From Anisodus tanguticus (taxonomy: Eukaryota > Streptophyta > Magnoliopsida > Solanales > Solanaceae), in contig CM067541.1 in assembly GCA_034509755.1 (NCBI GenBank), positions 2,406,001 to 2,470,000 on the forward strand: a stretch of 64,000 nt of DNA, read 5' to 3'. The position numbers and the translations under genes were made by a program. Under the pieces are notes generated by a model. That model searched no databases and was not told where the DNA came from. It was given only the letters and a program-made list of their open reading frames with translations. Of this stretch, positions 24,046 through 34,900 are shown in pieces (position 1 is the first letter of the stretch; each line of letters begins with the position of its first letter).

Positions 24046-24488
24046 GTACAAAATCCTTTACTTTTCACTTGAAGAAAAAAAGTACAATCCTTTTTTGAAA
24101 AAAAGGAATTGTGATAATATTTTTGTTGTAATTGATTCATGAACACCTTCAAATTTTTAAAATAATAAAGTGTGATGTTCATGATCATGATCATAGTTTA
24201 TGTCACTTTTTAAAAAATAATGACATGTTTCTTTTCGAGTGGGAGTTCTAATTTGGTTGACAACTTGCTCATCTAGAACTGTTATTATTAATTTATTTGC
24301 GCATAATTGATCTAGAAAAATATTGCTATGCTTAAGGTTATATGTGATGAAAGTAAGACAAACGTAGACTTTTGAACATGGGCCTATAGTATATCGATAT
24401 TAATTTAGGTGCAATTTTTGAAGCAAATATATATATTGTGTATGTGCTCACATGTGCTATATTTTTTATGTGCTTAGAAATTTTTGAA

Positions 24489-25819
24489 ATGGCTTCAAAG
24501 ACCATTTTTGCTGAATTGAATAAGGGCGAGAAACTTAATGGTGACAATTATGACATTTGGCATCGTAAAATTCAATACGTCCTTGAAGAGCAGGATGTTT
24601 TGGAGACTCTCAACAATGTGATGGTTGAGTCGTCTAGTGAAAACACAGAGCATCGTACAAAAGAAAAAGAGGCTTTTTAAGCCTGAAAGAAAAAGAGCAG
24701 TATTGCTTGCATAACGTTGTTGAGCAATATGACTGATGATCTGATGTGTGTATTTGGAATCCTATCCAACGGCTCAAGCAATGTAGATAGCACTGGAAGA
24801 TAAGTTTGGTGGCACTTCTGCTACAAAACTTAGGAGGTTCACCATCAAGTTTGACAACTACAGATTGCGCCCTAACATATCGATAAGGCAACATTTAAGA
24901 GATATGTCAAACATGATAAGGGAGCTTAAATCAACTGGTCATAATCTTTCTGATGAACAACAAGTAAAAGTTGTTATTAGATCTCTTTCTGCTAGTTGGA
25001 AATATATATAAAAGTTCATATGACCCACAATGAAAGTATCAAGTCTTTTAAAGACATTGAACACCATCTTGTTCTTGAAGATAAGCGTCGTGACGCTTCA
25101 AAAATAACTGAACAAGCTTTTCTAGCTTAATATGTTGGGACTTCAAATCCTAAGCAAAAGAACACGAACAAAAAAACTTGGAAGAAAAAGAGATCTGATA
25201 AGCCAAATCAGAAGGGTAAACTTCAATTTAAGAAGAGAGGAAAACGTGGTGATAAAAAGGTTGATATGACCAAAGTGGAGTGTTATTCCTGCCACAAGAT
25301 GGGTCATTATGCGCGGGATTGTCCTGAACAGCATAAGGTAACACCGTATACTAAAAATCCTTAATTTGTTTGTCTCTAGTACAACATTAATGGCTGATGC
25401 TAATTCTTTGTGGACGGTAGACTCAGATGCCACATACCACATAGCCAGAAACAGAGGATCGTTTGTTGAGTATTGTCGGTTGCCTTCAGAAAGCAGATGG
25501 CTTTATGTAGGAAATAATGCTTCAATTGAAGTAAAAGAAATTGGTTGAGTTGTGTAATGGTCGAATCCTACTTTTACATGATGTCTTATATGTACCAAAT
25601 ATTCGACAGAACTTACTTTCAGTTGTTTCTCTTCTTAAATTAGATTTCAATTTAAATTTTCACAATAATTCTGTTGACATTGTTCATGGCAATAATTATT
25701 ATGGTTCTGGTTATTTATCTGATGGTTTTATTGTGTTGGACACAATTTGTGATTTTAATTATATATCTATTAATCATGTTTTTTATACTATAGGCCCGAT
25801 TAGCCTATCACACTTATAG
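24489..25819 (+). pseudogene. Copia gag-protease-pre-integrase remnant
   Basis: Starts MASKTIFAELNKGEKLNGDN, the N-terminus of a UBN2-type Copia gag. The frame then breaks after about 60 codons. A CCHC zinc knuckle (CYSCHKMGHYARDC, about 25279-25320) and an aspartic-protease start (LWTVDSDATYHI, about 25408) follow. After another shift comes the GAG-pre-integrase block (VLYVPNIRQNLLSV). In the protease the usual D-S-G-A is D-S-D-A, so the active-site glycine is lost. Everything downstream of pre-integrase is deleted. Confidence 0.8.
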
Positions 25820-26319
25820 GCACATTATTACTTTATAATCCATTGTAGTTTTATTTCTGTTGCTATGTGTTTTTTAGGGTATTTTGTTTAGCTTATTTAG
25901 TTGTGTTAGCTACTGCTCCCTTTTGTTCGAATACACTTTATACTGCTTTAATTTCTTATCTGAGTCTGACCATTTCTCTTGCTTTACTCTTTACTCCTTA
26001 CTCTTGCTTTATTCTAGAGACGAAGGTATGTATTATTCCGCAAAAATCTCTGAGTTTAAATTCCTTCAGATTTACACATTTGGCAACAAACTAGGATCAT
26101 CTTAACTGTCTAACATATGATGACAATATAAAATGAGATTACAGGATTACATATTTCAAGACTTTGACCTGTAAAGAAATCAGTTGTACAAATTACTAAT
26201 TGTGTTTAAATGCATCATTCCCATGGTAACTAGTACAAGTCCTCGTCGCCATTCGGACAAGCATAATTCAAACGAAGACTTACTAAGTATAAGAAAAAAG
26301 TGATTTTAATTTGTTGCAG

Positions 26320-26390
26320 CTCTGGGATTGAAAATGCGAACCTCTTGAAATCAGTGTTGATTATGACGGCCCTTGTTGCTGTTGCATCAG
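26320..26390 (+). other. Possible orphan exon, unidentified
   Basis: Between a good acceptor (TTGTTGCAG) and donor (CAG|GTACTA) one frame reads SGIENANLLKSVLIMTALVA plus VAS, a likely membrane-spanning segment. A further candidate exon after TTATGCTGCAG lies at 29022-29112; depending on phase it gives a short terminus ESFSCMF or a longer IFLMYVLMEGIYDEF text. The MULE at 26707-28997 lies exactly between them, so it may occupy an intron. No homologue is recognised and no other exons are found, so the gene call is tentative. Confidence 0.25.
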
Positions 26391-26483
26391 GTACTAATTT
26401 TCTTGTTAGACTAATCAAAGAACCATGAAAAAAAAAGAGATGTCATTATATCACTTTTTTCATGAATAAAGCCACTAGTGACG

Positions 26484-26600
26484 ACAAGTGAGGGTTTGCT
26501 CAGTTAGTAAAGCACCCCCACGATTGATAAGTTCAAAATTCGAGTCACGCTGGAAGAGAAGTGTAGAAATATTATAGATCCTTCAAAATGAGGGGGGAAG
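26484..26600 (+). repeat. Possible tRNA-derived SINE fragment
   Basis: GGTTTGCTCAGTTAGTAAAG followed 25 bp later by TTCAAAATTCGAGTCACGC resembles box A and box B spacing. The body is short and no tail or duplication was found. Confidence 0.3.
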
Positions 26601-26706
26601 AAGAAAAAAAAACTATTAGTGACAACTAAAACCATTTACGTAATCCGGATTATAATTTTTAGGATACCACATTTATCCTCCTTCCCGTACAGTAGATTAT
26701 TTTTAA

Positions 26707-28997
26707 GGGAAAAGGACATGGTGTGGCCACTAGAAAAAAAATCCAGAAGGCCCCATTTTAAGTAAATGCCCCGAAATAACCATCAGGCCCAAAATAAAGA
26801 CAAGCAATAGCTCATTTATCACAAAAAAATAGGACATCAGATTTTTTAAGAGTTCTACAAATGTTCACTTTGTCTTCTTCTCTACACTCTCTAATCTCCC
26901 ACCTTTCTGCCGTTAGGCCGTCGCCGTGCCGCCGATCATTGTTGGTCGGATATTTACAAGCTAAGAAAGTTATCTTTCTTCTATTTTGAAAAGATCTCTC
27001 TTTTTGAATAAAGCAAGAGATTGAGTGTCTATTAACGCACTCAAAAGTTCCAAAGAATCAAACAGAGAAAATACTAAATGAAAAATTAGGTTATACATTA
27101 CAAAGGATATTTATGATCTACAGATTTAGAATTTCAATAAAGAGAATGTTTTCTTCTATTGAATCTTCGTCTGCACTTCTTTTTCTATGGTCGTGAAATC
27201 ATCAGATCTATAATTGTTTGGTACAGATTTTCCAAAAATATTTTTCGGCGGTCTCCATTTTTTTATAATCCTTGCCTGCATATAAATAGTGTATAATAAC
27301 TGTATAATATGTGTATCATTAGTGTGTACACATTATACATTGATTATATTATTATTATACATAAATTATACAACAATGATATATTTTTCCTACATATACT
27401 GTAGAGATACATATTTTATACATCAATGATACAATTTCTATACGTATGATACATTTTATATACACAGTATATTGATACATATTCTATACACACAATGATA
27501 CCATTTTTATACGTTTTCTATACGCATGATACATTTTATACATATTCTATACACACAGTGATACAATTTTGATACGTTTTCTATAAGTATGATATATTTA
27601 TTGGGAGATTTTGCTCTATGGTACTTTATAAAGCAGTACGGGAAGTATATAACTATTACAAGTATTCGAAAGGATAAACAAAGATTCAATAGTTCAACTA
27701 GTAATCTGAAAATTACAAGATAACCACAAAACTCGAAATTACAATTTTGTTGAAAACGAAAAAATGGAAACTCGGTTTTGCCGAGTCGAGTGTGGCACTC
27801 GTCCTTAAGACAATATTGCCCCGTATGTATCCTTTATACGTCCCGGACAATTTGTCTCCCAAGATAAAACAGCAATGGAACCCTTGAGCAAAGGAAACTC
27901 AAGAGCTACCTGAAGAATATTGAGTAACGAAATGATGCTTGGAAGTTGTAGGAAGAAAACTGTTTTTGTTGTGTATTTTCGTGAGCTTTATGAACTCGTT
28001 ATTTTTCTGCTCTTTGTGGTGCTCAACAATGGTGTAAGGGTGTGTTTATATAGGTGAGGGAGGGGCTGAAAACGCCTCCATAATAGCCAAATAATGGCCA
28101 TTATGGAGGTAGTAAAGTCACCAACATAAATGGTGAAAGACCAACTGTTTTGGCCATTATAGAGGAGTAATTCAGCCAAAATAAATGGCTGAATTGAGAG
28201 CTTGGACGTTTCTCGCTTTGATCGTCGAAATTCCAACTTTCTCGAAAACTTCGGGGACCAAACTGTACATCTTGAAACTTTAGGGACCAAACTCGTACAT
28301 CCGAAAGAATTCTCGGTCCAAACCGCACATCGAAACTTCGGGATCAAACCGTACTTCCGGCAAAGTTTTCTCGGCCCAAAAAGATAATATCAGAAGGCCC
28401 ACAGCCCACGACCCGTGACCCGTGACCCGGAACCGGACCGGACGGGCGGGCGGCGGCGGCGCGCGTGTGGTCTTTACTTGAACCGAAGCACATCTAGGTC
28501 CTCCCTCCTTTAAACACATGGGATACCCCTTGGGGTCCCAAACCCCAAACCAATTTCAAGTATTATATACACAACAATTCTTTCTTCCTCTACCGATGTG
28601 GGAGAATTACACACAATACCACACTTTCCATGCTTCAAACACCTTACTTCGTGAACCAATATCTCTTTCATTTCTCAATGAAATTTGACGATTCTTGGCC
28701 CTACGGTTATCTACGTACTTAGTAGATCATGCATGTGTGAAGAACCGGATTCTCCAACATACGTTACACTAGTGTTTAAGCCATTAAATTTTCTATACAA
28801 ATTTATATTTTCTATACATATACAGTAATGACACATATTCTATACAATAATTATACAGTTTCTATACATATGCTGAGATTAGTTGAAAAATGACTACAAA
28901 ATGAAATTATTTTGAAAAGACTAAAAAATAACTTTTAAGATTCTTGGATTATTGAATTTCAATAGTTTCATCCCATGGCTAGTTATGTCCTTTTCCC
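26707..28997. mobile_element. MULE-like non-autonomous DNA transposon, interrupted by an LTR
   Basis: The left end GGGAAAAGGACATGG and right end ATGTCCTTTTCCC are inverted repeats of about 13 bp. TATTTTTAA (26698-26706) and TGTTTTTAA (28998-29006) flank it, a 9-bp duplication with one mismatch, as expected for Mutator-like elements. No transposase frame is present. The interior (27280-27605 and 28775-28870) is a monotonous series of 'gatacattttctatac'-like strings. A probable solo LTR (27611-28759) splits it; without that, the element is about 1.1 kb. A relative in the opposite orientation lies at about 62940-63920. Confidence 0.7.
27611..28759 (-). mobile_element. Probable solo LTR inside the MULE
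   Basis: On the minus strand it begins TGTTGGAGAATCCGGTTCTT and ends ACCATAGAGCA, giving TG...CA ends. A TATA-like TATATAAACA is on the minus strand near 28045. The 3' half matches the fragment at 13095-13512 (GCCGAGTCGAGTG, TTAAGACAATATTGCCCCGT). No primer site or coding region is attached. I could not find a target duplication, so the exact ends are uncertain. 28420-28480 is unusually GC-rich. Confidence 0.6.
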
Positions 28998-29112
28998 TGT
29001 TTTTAATTCATTTATGCTGCAGAATCTTTCTCATGTATGTTTTGATGGAGGGGATTTACGATGAATTTTGGAAGGAAAACAAGGTGCAAAAGAAGTTTTG
29101 GCAACTTTTCAG

Positions 29113-30852
29113 ATTCTAGTTGTTTCATATTTTTTGCAACAAAGAGTTGTCCCTTTTTGTTCAAAATTGAATTTCTCTCTCTAATATTTTTTTATGATTT
29201 TCACTTTTTATATGACCTAACAATAATTTTTAATAAGATTTAGATGGTTTTATGAAATTTTTAATCGGAATGATTAAGATTTCATTCATTTAGTATGTTT
29301 TGGTTTGAATCATAATCGTTTAAATCTTAATGATTGTATTTGTTTTTTACTTCTATTTTAAAATCACCTAATGAGTTTGAATAGTCCTGAATGATGAAGA
29401 TTTGTAACAAAGTCTTAATATCATTAAAATGTCTATTCAGATATTTATACATAGATGATAATTAACAACAACTCCATTCACTTTCACCTCTAACTGTTGC
29501 GACACATTATTATCAATAAACCACACCCCTACAACCATATCCTCAGTTACAACCACCACTGCCACCACCAATCACCACAATAAGTAGTCACCACTACTAG
29601 CCACTATTTACAATCATCACAACCAACCACCATTACAACAACAACCACCACTGTATATTGCGAATCCCCCTCATTATTCACCGCCACCATTAGCTATCAC
29701 AATCCATTACAATTACCAGTCGTCACCACCAACTACCACCATTAGTAACCATTACTATCTGCCAGTTTCACCACTAGCTACTACCCACAACCACCTCGAT
29801 AATCCAACATCATCCCTAATTGACACTCACAATCACCATCACTAGCCATCACCACCACAACCTGTCATGTAACTTTAAAAATATTTTTTTGACATAATAT
29901 TAGATTAGTTTAATATTTATTAATTTTTACATATAGATAAATTATATATATTCAGATGTTGAGAAATTAATTAATTTTAATTATTTTTCATATGTTAATA
30001 CAACATCTTAATAATCAGATGCTTATTCATATTTAGACATTTAAATCTTAACGCATATCTTAATATTCAAATATGTATTCTGATTCATATATCTTAATCT
30101 TAATTTAAAAAGAATGAGACTTTAAGAATCAACACTCTTTTACCCATATGAATTATCTTTCTTTATAGCTTGTTAATGTTATTTATGTTTGTTAATTGCT
30201 GTATTTTATTAGCTAATTATCAGAGATATGGACTTCATTTTTATGCAGAGTATGGAATTATATCGTATGCTGAAGGAAAAATATGTAATGTACCATGGGG
30301 TGTTGACTATTGTAAGATTGGTGTCTCACCTACAATCGCATGATTCCTATGGTGTTCGAAAGTTGCATTTCCAGATAAGCATATAATCGACGGATATTGT
30401 CAACCCTTTGGTAGACATTTTCGTTGTCGATGTGTTTATGAATGTAAGTTTGGAGAGGAGTAAACTAAGATAAAGAAATACTAAATATTTCCTAATTTTG
30501 CTTCTATTTTGATCCTTTTTGTTATAATTTTTCATTTGTTTTGCAAAAGTAAGGCGATATGTTTATCGATAAAAAGGATTTAACTTAGAGTTTATGTCAC
30601 GATTCAAAAATTTAATATGTCGTGATGACACCAACAACCAATCAGATAGGTGAACTTATTTTTAATCCACTTTTTACAATAAGTAAAAAAATAAATGTGA
30701 GCACATTTAATAAGTTAGAATTGAAAGTCTCATAATCTGCAAAAATAAACGAGTACACTCCAAAACATTATGTCATGAGTATAAAAACCACTAAAATACG
30801 AATACAAGCGGGATGCAAGGCTCACCAAACTTCCCACAACTACAATCTAGTA
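29113..30852. repeat. Transposon-derived spacer with CAC/CCA-rich tract
   Basis: 29500-29860 is a long imperfect (CCACCA/ACAACC)n tract. It is flanked by 'cattcatttagtatg...taaatcttaatgattg' (29280-29340) and 'catcttaataatcagatgcttattca' (30000-30040), a layout seen in hAT-like MITEs. No matching termini could be defined. A short ORF at 30252-30386 has no recognisable product. Confidence 0.35.
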
Positions 30853-31583
30853 GGGCTGGCAATGGATCAGAGGTGGATCGGGTGGAGCTCAATCCGCCTC
30901 CACCCGCCAACCATCTATCCACCCTTGACCCATCCATCACCCTATTTTTTCTTCATCCACATCCGATCCACCCATCATCCACTGGTGAATCGGGTGGATC
31001 GGGTGCTTCGCGGATGAAAATTATAGCACAATCAATTTGGTACTTTTAGTTTATTTTTCAGTTTTCATACTATCTTGCTTTTCATACTATTTTGCTTTAC
31101 CATTATGATTTGATCTTGATCCCATTGTAATATTCTTCAACCTATTATATTGCTCACAGTTATAGTCATATATAGAGTGATGTTCAACATAGAAAATGTC
31201 AATTATGTATAACGTAGTACAAAAATAACATTTTTGATACTAGGAATCATCGTTATTGTCATGTTGAAATTGAAAAAGAATTTTCATTCACTTTAGAAAA
31301 ATAAAGACAACTATTGGAAATAAAACCAAGCACTAGTAACTACATGAGTCAGGGATATGTTATCACTGAACTACACAAAAAATAACTAATTTATAAACGA
31401 GTGGATGGATAGGTCGGGTGGTGGATAGGGTGATGGGTTGGATGTATGTCCACCCGAATCCGACCCGATCCGTCACCTGATCCATCCGTCACCCGATTAA
31501 AATCCATGTTTTATCGGTTTTTTGTCCATATAATCGGGTCGGGTAGATGGATATCCATCGGGTTAGGATGAAATTGCCAGCCC
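30853..31583. mobile_element. hAT-type MITE with GGGCTGGCAAT termini
   Basis: The left end GGGCTGGCAATGGAT and right end ATTGCCAGCCC form an 11-bp inverted repeat of the kind seen in plant hAT MITEs. Subterminal arms contain many 'GGGTGGAT/ATCCACCC' and 'ATCGGGT' repeats in opposing orientation. No clear 8-bp duplication was seen, perhaps through decay. It has no coding capacity. Confidence 0.65.
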
Positions 31584-31933
31584 GTGCCTTTTGGAGTTCA
31601 AACATTTTTGATAAAATATTTATTTTACTCCATTTTTAGGTGATTATCACATTTATAGCTTAGCAAATTATAGTATCAAAATATAAAATTTGCTACTAGG
31701 CATCCTGTCTAATAGATTTGCTTAAAAAACTCTAATAATAAATTAAAAATAGTAGAGATTACAAACATGGTACAACTATTAACTTTTGTTAAACTTAAAA
31801 ACATGAGTGCAAACTTAAGAGACTATTTTAAACATAAGGGACCATTGCCATTTTCTCACATTACTATTACTAGCACAAGGATAAAGAGTGAAGACAAAAA
31901 GGAAGTGAATTTGAATTGAATTGCCGGAGAAGA

Positions 31934-34900
31934 ATGGGAAGAGGGTTGGGTTCGGCGAACCTACCGGCGGATGTGACACAGGTGATGGATCAGTTAGAGC
32001 GACATTGCTTAGCACCAGATGGATCTCTCATCTCCAAATCCACTTACTACGATCTCCAACTCGTACTCTCTCTCTCACTAATACCCATTTGATTGCTGAT
32101 GAAATATTTAAATGCACTTAGGCTGTGTTTGGTATGACCGAAAATGTTATCTCGGAAAAGTCCGAATCCAAGAGGTACCTCTACCTAGAAAAAAAAGGGG
32201 AAATTCCTACTCATTTTTTATGTTTGGTACATAAGTTGGAAAATGTCACGGGGGTTAAGCAGGGGATAGGCGGGGGGGGGGGGGGGTAGGTGGGACTGGG
32301 GGATGGATGGGGTAGGCAGGTAGGGGGTGGGTAGATAGTGCCGGAGTGAGTTGGGATGCATTGGTGTGTTTTTATTGATCTGAAAAATATTTTCCCTCAA
32401 ATTTTTAAGGAATACATTTTCCTAAGATATTTAGTGCAATCAAATAAGTTAAAATAGGAAAACATTTTCCGTCATTACCAAACACACCCTTAGTGTGGAG
32501 GAAACTATAGTAATCATTTCCTGAATCATCTTCTAGTGTTAGATTGAAACAAGTAAGATTGGATAAGATTTGGAGATATTTGTAAACGAAAATGAGAAGT
32601 CCTTTTTGCCCCCTTTCTGGTAGAAAATATTTTTTCCATGAGAAAGAAAGTTTCAAGGAAGAAAATATTTAGGTCATATCAAAGGGTGTTTGGCATGAAG
32701 GAAAATGTTTTCCTAGAAAACAAGTTTAATTTCTTACTTATTTTCTAGTGTTTGGTAAGTGGCTGATGGTGGGATGATCAAGAGGTGGGGATTGGGGGCG
32801 TTGAGTGGGTGGGTTGGAGGTAATGAACTTGGAGTATTAGAACTTGTTTTCCCTCTTTCCATTAGGAAAGTGATTTTCCTCATTTTAAAGGAACTTGTTT
32901 TTCAATGAGAAAGAAAATTTCAAGGAAGATAAGTTTTAGGTCATATCAACACACCATTTAATGAGGACTCTAAGTGGGCACTAATTTTGTGAGATGATTT
33001 TATTTGACAATGCAGGCGAGAGAAGAAATGTCAAAGGAGAGGCAGCGTTATTTGGAATCCTTGGTAGGGCTTTTATTTTGGCTGACATTTTCTTTGAATA
33101 GGTTTCGTTACTGATTTTTGTAGTCTAATTGTTGCATATACCCTTTGCTTGGATAAACCTTATAGGCAATATACATCGAAGCAACTGCGATGGTAGAGGA
33201 TTACCAACAGGCCCTTTCTGTGGCCAATCACGGTGGTATTCGAGATGTCCAGGGTTTATACTCTCAATTGGGCTTGAAAAACCCACCTCAGGTTCCATTT
33301 TTCTTTCATATTTGACTTTAGGTTGATGTTTCTCAGTTCGTTCGATTTTATCGATGCAGTTTTACATGATGAACTGCCAACTATGTGTAAACGGATCCCT
33401 GTCCTTCAGTTCCCCTACATTACAGGTCTAACTTGTTCACTTGGACTCTTAAAATACACGAACACTTACCAAAATTGGACATCCCGTGTAGTGAATGCTT
33501 ATGCACACCTGTATCGAGTACGTACCGATAAAAGAATCCATTACCAATAGATGGGAATAAATGATAAATTTCAGGTGCTATGCATTGTTCATATTGAGGA
33601 TCTGGAAATAGCCTTTTTTCGTACAAGTTTTTGCTTTTGGGGGTTCATTATTTAAATAATTTAAGTTCTCTGGGTGATTTTGACTCTGAAATGACTTCAG
33701 GTTTATGAAGCTCTTGAGCATAGGATGGTTGTTGCGGAAGCAGCACAGAGATTGAGGCTTCCTCTTATCTCCAAAGATGGCGAGATTCACGAGGAGGAAA
33801 TTGAAAAGTGGAGTACACTGTCAAGAAGCTCTTTTGATAGCACAAGCACCAGCATTACATTAAGCTCGAGCTCAAACTCAACTTATCAAACCAATGCATC
33901 TGTAATTGGAGCTGTTCCTGCAGCAAGCAGTGCTTCTACTACCAGTACAACTGATGCAACAGAACCAGATGTTGGTGGTGTTCCCAATCGGTTCCTTGGA
34001 ATTACGTCTGCATATTTATGGCAAACTCAATTACATCAGATGTCATCAGTGGTATAACACCTATTTGCGACGTAGATAACCTCGTGATCTTGTGGGGAAA
34101 TCTTTTTTTTTTCCTATTAATTCTTCAACAGAGTGTTGTAGTAATCGTCATGGCTGTCTTATTAGTATGCTTCTATTGATGTGTCAATTGCTTGTTATAA
34201 GTGAGTTATCTACAAATGTGGAATCAGTATTCATCTGGTTATTTAATTGTTAGTTCTACACGTCCATAGATGCTTATATATCTTCCACTGTAGGACGTGG
34301 CAGAATACCAGAGATTGCTTTCACGGGAGATTGGTAGCCGGTTAGATGCTAAATGTGATAAGTTAGCCGATGCAGTTGCTATTGATGATATTGGTAAGGT
34401 TAAGTTGCTAATTTCTTTCTTTAGCTTTCCTTGGTCCTTTGTCTTTCAGTATGTTTATTGGTTGCCAAACTTCTATCTGTTTCCTCTTAAACAAAACCAG
34501 CATTAGTACATAGGACCTGGGCGTAGAGGCGAGTCTAGGATTTCTAGAACATGGGTGCACTACTAAAGAAAGGAGAAAAAATGCATTTAAGTGGGAATTG
34601 ATCCTTGTTCCTCTTGGTAAATAACTAAGCTTTTAACGAAGTGCACCATTAAGCCTTTTTGTAGCATGGGAGCCATCATGTAATGTTAAATCAATTCCAG
34701 AAAATATGTACATAAAATATCTAGTTTTGCGGAAAGACCATGGGTTCACGTGCCCCAAAATTTTGAACACAAAATTCGTCCCTGCCTGGGCATGTATGTC
34801 AGTTTTATAATTAGCCTCTATAAGTAGATTATTATGTGAATGGGTACAAGTTGCTGCCACCAGGAGGTCACAGGCTCAAGCCGTGGAAACAACTTCTTGC

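Larger units (their letters stand above)
17685..26068 (+). mobile_element. Copia retrotransposon, internally deleted, with two nested insertions
   Basis: The 5' end begins TGTTAGAACTAGTG at 17685. The 5' LTR ends ATTCCTTCA at 18576, followed by one base and a primer site TGGTATCAAAGC (18578-18589), complementary to initiator-Met tRNA as in most plant Copia elements. The 3' LTR end matches the 5' one over its last about 56 bp (TAGAGACGAAGGTATGT... to CCTTCA, 26068). Both sides are flanked by GATTT (17680-17684, 26069-26073). The coding part (24489-25819) keeps gag, zinc knuckle, protease and the pre-integrase region, but integrase, RT and RNase H are gone. The upstream part of the 3' LTR does not align with the 5' LTR by eye. 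Nested in it are a SINE (17811-18315) and an Ogre-type solo LTR (18677-23456). Removing these leaves about 3.1 kb. Confidence 0.85.

Noticed and set aside
27280..27600. CRISPR-like short repeats
   Set aside because: Units vary in length and have no unique spacers; this is AT-rich minisatellite inside a plant DNA transposon.
27611..28759. Target duplication for the probable solo LTR
   Set aside because: I tried several end positions (TGCTC, TGGGAG, ending CAACA) and none gave matching 5-bp flanks, so the ends stay approximate.
29500..29860. Threonine/proline-rich coding repeat (CCA/ACC)n
   Set aside because: No frame stays open over the tract, and the flanks look like MITE sequence.
30252..30386. 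44-codon ORF after a TGCAG acceptor
   Set aside because: Two different frames are open, no downstream exon and no recognised product; not enough to call a gene.
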